A stretch of DNA of 64,000 bases from Microcebus murinus (taxonomy: Eukaryota > Chordata > Mammalia > Primates > Cheirogaleidae), in the NCBI RefSeq assembly GCF_040939455.1, contig NC_134117.1:66424501-66488500 (forward strand), read 5' to 3'. A model generated the notes under the pieces. It worked only from the letters and a program-made list of their open reading frames with translations, searched no databases and was not told where the DNA came from. Below, piece after piece: positions 12,001 through 23,480 of the stretch (positions are counted from its first letter, which is position 1; each line of letters starts with the position of its first letter). The position numbers and the translations under genes were made by a program.

Positions 12001-14504
12001 TTGTCCCATTATCAGAGAGTACAGCCTGAACATGAATACAGGCATGAGCCACACATCCTTTCTCCTTCTTAGTGCAGAGACAGTGGGAGATAAACACCTA
12101 TGCTCAGCTTTACCACGAACATAGATGGAATTGCAACATACATTCAACACCCCAAGATTTTTAACTGCCTGTCCTGCAGTACCTTACTAGTCCTGGGCTA
12201 CTGACAGCATGTGGCATATCGTAAGCTCCACGGGGCTACCAAAATGTAGACAGCAGTCTAGGGAACCAAAGATTTGAGAGGCACTTTAAAATATTTGGCT
12301 GGATGGATTGGTGAGATCCTTCTCCTATACAAGGCCAATATGACAAGACATGAAGAGGTAATTGTCTTATCTAATGTGCAAAAAAATCAACACAGAGAGT
12401 CAAGAAAAATAAATAAACAAGGTAATATATTCCAAATAAAATAAAAAATTAAATTTCCAGAAACCCACCCAAGTGGAGATATGTAATTTACCTGATGGCA
12501 AATTAAAAATAATGGCGATAAAGATGCTCACCAAGGTCAGGAGAGCAAGGTAAAAGGAAAGTGATAATTTCAACAGATAGAAAGTTTTTTAAAATACCAA
12601 ACAAACCAAACAGCTGAAGAATACTTTGAATTGAAAAACTCTAATTAGAGGTTCAAGAGCAGATTAAATCAAGCGGAAAAAAGGATCAGTGAACTCAAAA
12701 ATAAGACACTGGAAATCATAAAACCTCAGGAGAGAAAAAGAATAAAAAGTACTGAGATTTAAGAGACTTATGGAATGTCACGAAGTACTATAACACACAC
12801 ATTATTGGTGTACTAGAAGGAGAAAAAAGAAAGGGATGAAAAACATATTTTAAAAAAATGGCAGAAAATTTCCCAAGCCTAGGAATGAAAATAGAAATGG
12901 CACCAGTAAGTCCTTACCTATCAATATTTACTTTAAATATAAATGGATTAAATTATCCAATCCAGACATAGAGTGGGTGAATAGATAAGAAAACAAGACT
13001 TAACTATTTGTAGCCTAGAAGAGACTTACTTCACCTGCAGGGACATTCATAGGCTGAAAGTGAAGGGATGGAAAAATATTCCATGCAAATAAAAACAAAA
13101 ATAGAGAAGAGGTAGCTATACTTATTTCAGACAAAATAGGTTTTAGATCTAAAACTGGCAAAAGAGACAAAGACAGACATTATATAGTGATTAAGGGGTA
13201 AAATTATTAAGTGGATTTAACAACTGTAAATATATATGCACCCAACACCATAACACATAAATATATAATGTAAACATCAAGAGATTTGAAGAGAGACATA
13301 GACTACAGCGTAGTAATAGAAGGGGATTTCAATGCCTCACTTTCAACTATAGGCACATCACCCAGATTTAAAAAAAAAAAAAAATCAATGTGGAGACATA
13401 GACTTAAACTACACTTTAGACAAATAGGCCTAACAGACATATACAAAACACTTCACTCAAGATAAACATAGTACAGATTTTTCTCAAGTGCATATGGAAT
13501 GTAACCCAGAATAGATCATATGTTAGGCCACAAAATATGCCTTAACAAATTTAGGAAGATTGACATCATATCCAGTATTTTTCCAACTAAAATGGTATGA
13601 AACTAGAAATCAATAACAGGAGAAATTATAGAAAAAATATTAACAAATATGTAAAAATTAAATAGTACGCTCTTAAACAACTACTGAGTCAATGAAGAAA
13701 TTAAAAGATAATTTTTTAAATTATCTTGAGACAAGGCAAGTAGAAACACAACATACGTAAATTTAGTGGATGCATCAAAAGCAGTTCTAAGAGGAAAGAT
13801 TATAGCAATAAACACCTACATCAAAAGATCTCAGATAAATAACCTACCATTACACTTCAAGGAACTAGAAACTGAAGAACAAACTAAGCCCAAGGTTGGC
13901 AAAAGAAATGGAATAACAAAGATCAGAGGAAAAATAAATAAAATTGAAATTAGAAAAACAATATAAAAGATTAACAAAACTAAGAATAGATGTTTTGAAA
14001 ATCTAAACAAAATTGAGAAAACTTTAGCTAGACTAAAAAAAAAACAGAGAAGACTCAAATAATTAAAATCAAAGATGAAAGAGGAGGCATTATCATTGAT
14101 AACACAGACATACAAAGGATCATAAGAGACTACTGTGGCCAATTATATGTCAACAATTTGGACAAGCTAAAAGAAATGGATAAATTTATAGAAACATTAC
14201 CTAACAAGATTGAATCATGAAGAAATTGGCAATTTGAGAAGACCAATAACAAGTAATGAGATTGAATCAATAATTAAAATTATCTCATCAAAGGAAAACT
14301 CAACACCAGATAGCTTCATAGCTTAATTCTATTAATACTAAACACTTAAAGCAGAGCTAATACAAATCCTTCTGAAACTGTTCCAAAAAACTGAAGATGA
14401 GTGAATACTCCCAAATTGATTTTATGAATCCAGTAAACCCAGATACTTAAGTCAGACAAAAACAAAAGAAAGTTATAGACTAGTATCACTATGAGTATGG
14501 ATTC

Positions 14505-17500
14505 AAAAAAAAAAATTTTTATTATTACTATTTTTTTCAGCATGTTATGGGGGTACAAATATTTAGGTTATGTATGTTGCCTTTCCCCCCTTCTCCCCTG
14601 GAGTCAGAGCTTCAAGCATGTCCATCCCTCAGATAGACCATCCCCATATGGTGCACATCACAGTCATTATGTATGTATATACTCATCCCCTCATCCCCTC
14701 TCCCATCTGCCCAGCACCTGATAAGTGTTATTCCTATATGTCCACTTAGGTGTTGATCCGTTAATACCAATTTGCTGGTGAGTACATGTGGTGATTATTT
14801 TTCCATTCTTGGGATACTTCAATTAGTAGAATGGGCTCTAGCTCTATCCAGCATAATACAAGAGGTGCTAGATCACCATTGCTTTTTGTGGCTCAGTAAA
14901 ACTCCATGGTATACATATATCACACTTTATTAATCCACTCATGTATTGATGGGCACTTGGGTTGTTTCCAGATCTTTGCAATTGTGAATTGTGCTGCTAT
15001 AAACATTCAAGTGCAGGTGTCTTTTGTTGTTTTGGGTAGATGCCCAGTAATGGGATTGCTGAATCAAATGGTAGATCTACTTGTATCGCTTTGAGGTATC
15101 TCCATATTGCTTTCCACAGAGGTTGAACTAGTTTGCAGTCCCACCAGCAGTGTAGGAGTGTCCCTATCTCTCTGCATCCACACCAACATCTATCATTTGG
15201 GGACTTTTATAAAGGCCATTCTCACTGGAGATAAATGACATCACACTGTGGTTTTGATTTGCATTTCACTGATGATTAGAGATGTTGAACATTTTTTCAT
15301 ATGTTTGTTGGCCATTAGTCTGTCTTCTTTTGAAAAGTTTCTGTTGATGTCCTTTGGCCACTTTTTGATAGGGTTCTTTGATTTTTTTCTTGCTGATTTT
15401 CTTGAGTTCTAAATAGATTCTAGTTATTAGCCCTTTATCAGATGTGTAGCTTGTGAAAATTTACTCCCATTCTATAGGTTGTCTGTTTGCTCCTGTGACA
15501 GTTTCTTTGGCTGTGCAGAAGCTTTTTAATTTGATCAAGTCCCATTTACTTATTTTTGTTCTTGCTGTGATTGCATTTGGGGACTTCTTCACAAATTCTT
15601 TGCCTAGGCCAATGTCTAGAATAGTATTTCCAATGTTTTCTTCTAGAATCCTAATAGTTTCACACCTAAGGTTTAAGTGTGTTACCCAGCATGAATTGAT
15701 TTTTGTGAGAGTTAAAAGACTGTTACAGTCTTCTACATATAGCTATCCAGTTTTCCCAGCACCATTTATTGCATATGGATTCTTTTCCCCAGTGTATGTT
15801 TTTGTCTGCTTTGTCAAAGATTAGTTGGCTATATGAGTATGGTTTTATATCTGAGTTCTCTTTTCTGTTCCACACAAGTTACCAAAATCTGTGAAACACA
15901 GCTAAAGCAGTCCTGAGATGAAAGTTTATTTCCATAAATGCCTATATCCAAAAGTCAGAAAGATCACAAATAGACAACCTAATGAATTGACTCAACAAGC
16001 TGGTAAAAGAAGAACAGATGACCCCAAACCCAGCAGAAGAAGTGAAATCAGTAAGATCAAATCAGGACTAAATGAAATTGACAACAGAGAAATTATACAA
16101 ACGATTAATAAAATAAAAAGTTGGTTCTTTAAAAAAATAAACAAAATTGACACTCCTTTGGCTAGACTAATGAAAAGCAGAAAAGAAAAATCTCTAATAA
16201 TCTCCACCAGGAATAAAGGAGAAATTACAACTGATACCATAGAAATACAAGATATAATTTATGGATACTACAAAAGCTATTATGCACACAAACTGGAAAA
16301 TGTGGTGGAAATGGACAAATTCTTAGAAACACACAGCCTCCCTATGCTCGACTAGGAAGAAATAAAATTCCTGAACAGACCAATATCAAGCACTGAATTT
16401 AAAACAACAATTAAAAAAAAAACCTTCCTAAAAAGAAAAGTCCCAGACCAGATGGTTTTACACCTGAATTTTACCACACCAACAAAGAAGAACTGGTGTG
16501 TATCCTGCAGATATTATTACACAACATCGAGAAAGATGGAAATCTTCCAAACACATTTTATGAAGCCAACATAACCCTGATACCAAAACCAGAAAAGGAC
16601 ACAACAAAAAAAGAAAACTACAGATCAATATCCTTTATGAATGTAGATTCAAAAATTCTCAACAAATTCCTAGCTAACTGAATTCAGGTGCTTCTCAAGA
16701 AAATAATCCATCATGACCAAGTGGGCTTCATCCCAGAGATACAGGGATGGTTCAACATATGCTAATGTATAAATGTAATTCATCACATAAACAGAAACAA
16801 AAACAAAGACCATATGATCCTCTCAATACAGAAAACACAATCCTCTCAATCCTCTCAATACACAGAAAAAAACATTTGACAAAATTCAACACCCATTTAT
16901 GATAAGAATGCCTAACAAAATAGGCACAGATGGGGCTTACCTAAAAATGATATAGGCCATATATGACAAACCCACAGCCAACATCATACTGAATGGGGCA
17001 ATATTGAAAGCTTTCCCACTTAGAACTGGAACCATGCAAGGTTGCTCACTATCTCCACTTCTATTCAACATATTGCTGGATGTCATTGCTATAGCAACTA
17101 GAAAAGAGAGTGGAATTAAGAGCATCCAAACATGGGCAGAAGAGATCAAACTATCACTTTTTGCTGATGATATGATATTATATCTAGAAAACCCCAAGGA
17201 TTCAACCAAGAGACTCCTAGAATTGAAAAATGAATTCAATAAAGTCTCAGGATACAAAATCAATACACAGAAATCAGAGGCATTCCTATATGCCAGTAAC
17301 AGTCAAAGTGAGAACCAAATCAAAGACTCAATTCCCTTCAAAATAGCAACAAAGAAAATAAAGTGCCTAGAAATATATTTAACTTAGGAGGTAAAAGACC
17401 TCCACAGGGAGAACTATGAAACACTGAAGAAAGAAATAGCAGAGGATGTAAACAGGTGGAAGAATATAACATGCTCTTGAGTCAGCAGAATCAACAGTGT

Positions 17501-17672
17501 TAAAATGTCTATACTACCCAAAGTGACCTACAGAGTCAATGCAATCCCTATTAAAATACCATCATCATTTTTCACAGATATAGGAAAAATAATTTTATGC
17601 TTTGTATGGAACTAGAGAAGATCCCATACATCAAAATCAATCCTTGGGAGATATCAACTTACAGACTTCAAA
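14505..17672 (-). mobile_element. Strepsirrhine-type L1 with internal (twin-priming) inversion
   Basis: The left half, 14505 to about 15870, is the complement of the L1 3' end: T-rich tail, then 'tcagcatgttatgggggtac', 3'-UTR and ORF2 C-terminus, up to 'cttttctgttcca'. The right half, about 15875-17672, is ORF2 on the + strand from 'taccaaaatctgtgaaacac' to 'ttacagacttcaaaa'. The 3' end of the right half lies just upstream, in element order, of the start of the left half. That is the arrangement twin priming produces. The host L1MA is interrupted at 'ggattcaaaaa' and resumes at 'aaaaattattaacaaaatac'. Confidence 0.85.
15875..17670 (+). pseudogene. L1 ORF2 fragment: linker and reverse-transcriptase region
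   Basis: This is the inverted 5' part of the young L1. Open pieces at 15918-16355 (145 codons) and 17004-17387 (127 codons) together cover the EN-RT linker through RT fingers and palm. The second shows '[11 protein letters not shown]' and the catalytic box F-A-D-D at about 17160-17171, the L1 form of the RT YxDD motif. Stops at about 16353 and 16680, plus frame loss between the pieces, disable it. There is no endonuclease domain, so it cannot move itself. Confidence 0.85.
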
Positions 17673-18386
17673 AATTATTAACAAAATACTAGCAAACCAT
17701 ATAAAAACTGAAACACTGAAAGGATCACTCATCATGATCAAGTGGAATTTATCCCTGTGATGCAAAATTGGTTTGACATACGCAAATCAAAAAGGGTGAT
17801 TCACCATATTAACAGGATGAAGGACAAAAATCATATTATCATCTTAAAAGACGCATAAAATACATTTGGTAAAATTCAACATCCATCCACAATAAAAACT
17901 CCCAAAAATTAGGTATAGAGGGAATATTCCCCAGCACAAAAGGCCATATATGACAAGTCTACAGCTAAGATCATATTCAATGGTAAAAAATTGAAGGCTT
18001 ATCCGCTAAGATTAGAAGAAAAACCAAACATGTCCGCTCTTACCACTTGTGCTCAACATAGCATCAAAAGTCCCAATCAGAGAAATCAGACATTACAAAG
18101 AAATAAAAGGCAACCAAACAGGGAAGGATGAAGTGAATTTTCTCTGTTTACTGAAGACATGAACTTATATATAAAAAAATTTAAAAACTCCTTCAAAAAA
18201 TGTAAGAATTGATAAGTGAGCTCATTAAAGTTGGAGGATATAAAGCCACTTTACAAAAACCAGTAGTATTTCTATACACTAAAAATGATCTGTCTGAAAA
18301 AAATAACAAAGTAATTCCATTTATAATAGCATAATAAACACTTAGGAGTAAATTTAGCCAAAGAAGTGAAATATCTGTATACTACA

Positions 18387-18390
18387 AGGA

Positions 18391-18469
<79 letters not shown>

Positions 18470-18563
18470 GAAGGAAGGAAGGAAGGAAGGAAGGAAGGAA
18501 GGAAGGAAGGAAGGAAGGAAGGAAGGAAGGAAGGAAGGAAGGAAGGAAGGAAGGAAGAAAGAA
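18387..18563 (+). repeat. Compound tetranucleotide array (AAAG)n-(AAGG)n
   Basis: About 80 bp of AAAG is followed by about 86 bp of AAGG, with a short return to AAAG. It lies in L1MA ORF2, where flanking ORF2 text resumes as 'gaaattgaagatgg'. A purine-rich 'gaaagaaattgaag' stretch of ORF2 probably seeded it. The Lys/Glu/Arg-rich and Ser/Phe-rich frames across it are artefacts. Confidence 0.95.
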
Positions 18564-18874
18564 TGAAATTGAAGATGGTGTAAGTGGAAAGATGTCCCAT
18601 ATTCATGGATTGAAAGAATTAATATTGTTAAAATATCTATACACCAAAAAACAATCTATATATTCAATGCAATCACTATCAGAATTTTAATGTCATTACT
18701 CAAAGAAATAGAAAAACAATGTTAACGTTCCACACAAGCCACCTACTAGCCAAAATAATCTTGAACAAAAAAAGCATATCTGGAAACATCACAGTATCAG
18801 ATTTCAAAATATATTACAAAGCTATAGTAATCAAAATAGGATGGTACTAATATTAAAAAAAAAAAAGACACAAC

Positions 18875-19551
18875 TGCCATGGGCTATTTGCAGGGCGGGG
18901 GATGAACACAGAACAAAGAGACACAAAAAGAAGACACAGACACATACAAAGACAGTTACATGACTCAAGTGATGAATGCACCGGGTCAGTAAATTTTTAT
19001 ACTCTAAAAAATAAATGTTAGTTCCTTATACGTGACCACCCAGGCATTACAGCAATGGCCATAAATTCTGGAACACGTAGCCTTAAGGACACAGATGTGT
19101 CCCCTGACTCAAGTTTTCGAGGGTGGTTGCTCTAGGCGCTAGGCATAGATCACAGACTGAGATGAGCAAGGTTGGGCAAGGCAGCCACAGTGGGTATTTT
19201 TTGTCCCCATTTCCTCTTAGGCTGTTCCCTGATGGCTGTGCCTGGCTTGGTTCATTCTTCCCTGAGGAATCTTACCCGTCATTGATTAACCGGCCATCTT
19301 ATGGGGCTAAGCAGCAATCCTAGGAACAATGTGTTTATCATGTGGCCTCCAGAGCCCCACTGCTGTGGGGCTGGGCAGTTCTTGCTTACTTGCAGAAACT
19401 CAGGTCCTTTGTTATGCCTCTAGACAGCAACCTTTTTTGTCACAAGGATCCTGTCTGGAACACATTACTTTCAAACACTCTGGGCAGAGCACATACATTA
19501 CTCACTAAATTTAATTCTTAAACCAGGAAAGTATAATGTCAATCCCCAACA
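18875..19551 (-). mobile_element. Candidate solo LTR (ERV, class II-like) inserted in L1
   Basis: A 677-bp block interrupts L1 ORF2 ('aaaaaagacacaac' | block | 'cacaacagccaatgg'). It starts TG, ends CA, and is bounded by a 6-bp direct repeat, CACAAC, at 18869-18874 and 19552-19557. On the minus strand it has a 'tataaaaattt' TATA-like box followed by a T/G-rich 'tgtgtctgtgtcttctt' tract, as in LTR U3-R-U5 order. A 6-bp duplication is typical of ERVK-type integration. No internal region remains. The family is not identified, and a 4-bp repeat reading is also possible. Confidence 0.65.
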
Positions 19552-21060
19552 CACAACAGCCAATGGATCAGAACAAAGCTCAGAAATAAACCTGCACATC
19601 TATGGTCAATTAATTTTTAATGAAGGTATCAAGAATACACTTTGGAAAAATGGAAGTCTCTTCAGTAAATAGTATTAGGAAAACTGAATTTTCACATACA
19701 GAAAAATGAAAATGGATCCTTATCTCACAACTTATAAAAGAATCAACTCAAAAGGCATTTAATATTTAAACATAAGACCTGAAACTGTAAAACTACCAGA
19801 AAAAAACATAAGGAGAAAGCTTCATGATGTTAATCTGGGCATACATTTCTTGAATATGACCCCTAAAACACAGGTAATAAAATCAATAATAGACAAATGA
19901 GATTTCATCAAACTAAAAAGCTTTTGTAAAGGTAATAAGTAATATAGTGAAGAGACAACCCAAAAATTAGAATAAAATATTTGCAAACCTACTTTTGATA
20001 AGGGACTAATATCTAAAATATATAAGGAACTTAAATTACTCACTAACAAGAAAACAAATAGCCCTATTAAAATGAGCAAAGTACTTTAGTAGACATTTCT
20101 CAAAAGAAGACATATAAACAGCTGACAGATAAATGAAAAACTAATCAATATTTCAAATCATCAGAGAAATGCAAATTAAAATCACACAGATATGACCTCA
20201 CACCTCTTAAACGGGATATTTTCAAAAAGATGAATGATAATTGATGTTGGTGAGTATGTGAAGAAAAGGAAATTCCTACACCCTGATGGTGGTATCGTAA
20301 ATTAGTGTGGACATTTTGATAAACACTATGGAAATTCTCCAAAAAAACTAAAAATAGAATTACCATATAATCCAGAAATCCTACTACTGGGTATACACTC
20401 AAAGAAATTAAAAGCGATATACCAACAAGATATCTGCACTCTCATGTTCATTGCAGCATTGTTCACAATAGCCAAGATATAGAAATGTCCGTAAGTGTCC
20501 ATAAACAGATAAGTGGATTTTAGAAATGTGGTATATATACATAATGGGATATTATTCAGCCTTAAAAAAAAAGAAAGAAATTCTGTCATTTGCAACAATT
20601 TGGATGACCCCAAATGAAATAATGTTAAGTGAAATAAGTCATGAACAGAGAGAAAAATGTCATAGGATCTCACTTATAGGTAGAATCTAAAAATGTCAAA
20701 CTCATAAAAGTAGAAAGTAGAATGCTGTGTGCCAGGGACTGGAGGGGAGGGAGTGGATGGAGAAAGGGAGACATTGGTTAGTGAGTAGGAAGTTATAGTT
20801 AGGTTAGAGAAATGAGTTCTGGTGTTCTATTGCACACTGTGGTGGTTATAATTAATAATAATGCATTATGTATTTCAAAATAACTAAAATAAAGAATTTT
20901 AAATACACTAACCATAAATAAATACGTATTTGAGATGACTGATATGTTAATTAGCCTGATTTGATCATTCTACAATGTATAGAGGTATCAAAACAATATT
21001 GTACTCTCTCTATATATATGATTATTACTTGTCCTTTAAAAATAAAACTTAAAAAACATA

Positions 21061-22390
21061 AGTGTTCAAATTTCTGATTGCCACATAAATTGCATTTTAA
21101 CAGTTTGTTGGAATCAATATGCACATATGCAACACATTTGAATTAATTGATATGTGTCTTAAGTCTTCTTTTAGACTTTAGGTCCCTCTCCATCTCTCCA
21201 GCCCTCTTGCATATATTTGTTAAAGAAAATGGATCATTTTTCCTGTAGATCTTTCCAGAAGCTGAATTTTGCTGATTACAACCCATTGGCTGCTGTTGAA
21301 CATCTGTTGTTCAATATATAATATGTTGTTCTACATGCTGTTCTGTCTTCCATATCTTTGCTAAATTGATAGGGAGACTTGATTGAATTCAGAGTTGATT
21401 TGGGTGGGTGCAAGATGCATTTATACACAGATTTGTAAATTTCATAAGAAGATATGTAATGCTTGCTTGCTGATTTTTGTAATGGAAGCAATGGTTAATG
21501 ATTGGTGCTTATATGTATTAATTCATTAGGTTTTACAAAACAATGATATTCTAATTCTATTATTTCTTCTTCATTTATTAGCTAGGATACTTCCATAAAG
21601 AGAAATTTTGACTCATCTATTTTTCAGTGATTTTAGGAGTGTGAAAAATGTGATACAATTCTCAATTCTTTCCTTTCTTTTTAAGTTTACAATGATGATT
21701 AAGGCGACTTTTAGTACCATATTGTACTCTATCATTTTATACATATTTGTTGTGTTTAAATTCATCGAAGAAAACAATTTTAGTGATGCTCAAATTGCAC
21801 CACTTTTGGCCAATAAAACTTACTTGGGTTGACTTCAATCTGTTTAGACATGACCCTACTATTCTTTGACAGAGTTTGTGTTATCTGATATAACAAGATA
21901 TTCCGAAATAACCTCATATATTTCCTGTCCCAGACTTGGAATTGATCATTCTAAAAAGAGCTTTTGTTCCTTTTGGTGAAAAACAGTGTTTTCAGAGTAC
22001 AATCTGTGAGCTGTGGGAGCTCGTTGCTACTAGTTTATCATATGATATTTGCAAGGTATTTTGTATTAACAAATCTAGAAAACACCCCCCCCCACACACA
22101 CACACACACACATACACAAGCTCAGGAAAGGATGATAGGTTTAGAACATCATGTAATTATTTACTTAATGGATCCCAAAATATACCTGCCCAACAGTCTC
22201 AAAATCAAATAACAAATAAGTAACAACACTATCACCAACCATATGTTTTGTGCAAACAGTTTGAGAATTGTTTTGTTGTGTTTCTTCCCCTGAGGGTATA
22301 TTCCACTAGGGATGTACAGTCAAATGATTGGGGTTTTAGAGTCAGTTGTAATAATTCCACTCTGAATATGCCACCAAAAAAGGAAAACAT
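21061..22390. mobile_element. Probable old LINE (L1M-type) 3'-UTR-like sequence
   Basis: 'ttaggtccctctccatctct', 'tgctgattacaacccattgg', 'atattctaattctattattt', 'atacttccataaagagaaat' and 'gatgctcaaattgcacc' come in the order I recall from an old L1M untranslated region. No frame is open. A C-run and CA repeat lie at 22084-22119. Orientation and subfamily were not settled. Confidence 0.4.
22084..22119. repeat. (C)n(CA)n microsatellite
   Basis: A cytosine run of nine or so passes into CA dinucleotides with one TA interruption. Confidence 0.9.
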
Positions 22391-22399
22391 TTAGATTTA

Positions 22400-23480
22400 T
22401 TTTTCCATGTCACTTTTCAAGTTTTCAGCGATCTTATTCCAAAATCAAATTTATAAAACAAAGATGATTCAAAGGTGTTTAGGTTCTAACTCTGTCCTTC
22501 TTATAATATTCTTATTTTCTTTTCCAGCTATAGTTATAGTTAAGCAGACACAAAATTTTATATTCTCACTTTTCTTAAATAAGTGGTAGCACTCTATACA
22601 CACTTTTATCATCTTTATTTTCAGACAACATATTCCAGAAAAATCTCCAAATTCAGATATAGAGATACTCCTAATTACTTTTTACAAGTACCTAGTACTC
22701 CACCATGGAGTACTGCAGCTTATTCATCCAGTCTTTCACTGATGCCCACCTGGCCTATTTCTAGCCTATTGCTATTTCAAATATTCCTACAAAGATTGCC
22801 TAGAGCATATGACTTTTTATATTTTTGCCTGTGTATTTTTGGCATCAATTCCTAGTAATAGAAGTAGAAGTGCTGGGTCAAAGAGTAAATGAATATGTAA
22901 TCTTTCTAGAAATTTCCTTCTATTCCTACACAGGCATTTATTAATCTGCATTCCCACCAGAGATGCATGAGAATGCCTAATTTCCCCCGCAGCATTGACA
23001 GAAGAACATGTTGTCAAACATTTCTTTTGTTACCAATTTCACAGGTGAGAAATGGCATCTTCTTACAATTTTACCTTTCATCTCTCTCACTGTGAACGAA
23101 CATGAGTATATTCTCAAATGATTATGAGTCATATGCATTATGATCATTATTTTATTTTCTATAAATTTTAGGTTCATGTTCTTATGAAGTTTATGTTAAT
23201 ATTCTTAGTCCAATGGTGTTCAGTTTTATATTTTTCACCATTTTTTATAAGTCTTATATATTGGAAATATTGCTTTTGTGATATAAGTTGCAATAATTTT
23301 CCAATTGATCAATTTTTTTACTTTACTTTTTCTTTTTTGTAAACATTCAAAAGGTTTTAGTTTTATGTAACTACACACATTTATTATTTTACTTGGTCTC
23401 TATATTTTGAGTAATAGTTAAGAAAGTTGTTTGCAGTCTCTAATGAAAAGGGAATTTTATCAAATATTCCTCTATTATTT
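22400..23480 (-). mobile_element. L1M (L1MC-type) 3' part, reverse orientation
   Basis: 'gaagtgctgggtcaaagagt', 'ctgcattcccaccagagatg', 'acatgttgtcaaacatttc' and 'gatataagttgcaataattt' follow the complement of an L1MC-type 3'-UTR and ORF2 end. It is diverged and uninterrupted. Confidence 0.75.

Larger units (their letters stand above)
10470..21060 (+). mobile_element. Near full-length old L1MA-type element with three later interruptions
   Basis: In order: tandem-monomer 5'-UTR (10660-12000), degraded ORF1 (about 12300-12900), a jump into ORF2 at 'taagtccttacctatcaata' (12906), endonuclease-domain sequence to about 13700, and linker with relic frame 13766-13966. It then resumes after the inserted L1 at 17673 with the RT and C-terminal regions, and ends in a 3'-UTR with 'ggagggagtggatgg', 'taataatgcattatgta' and an A-rich end near 21060. 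Without the inserts (14505-17672, 18387-18563, 18875-19551) about 6.5 kb remain, close to full L1 length. All frames are broken. The L1MA subfamily name is from memory. Confidence 0.85.

Noticed and set aside
18366..18606. Lys/Glu/Arg-rich and Ser/Phe-rich open frames
   Set aside because: They are translations of the (AAAG)n(AAGG)n array, not proteins.
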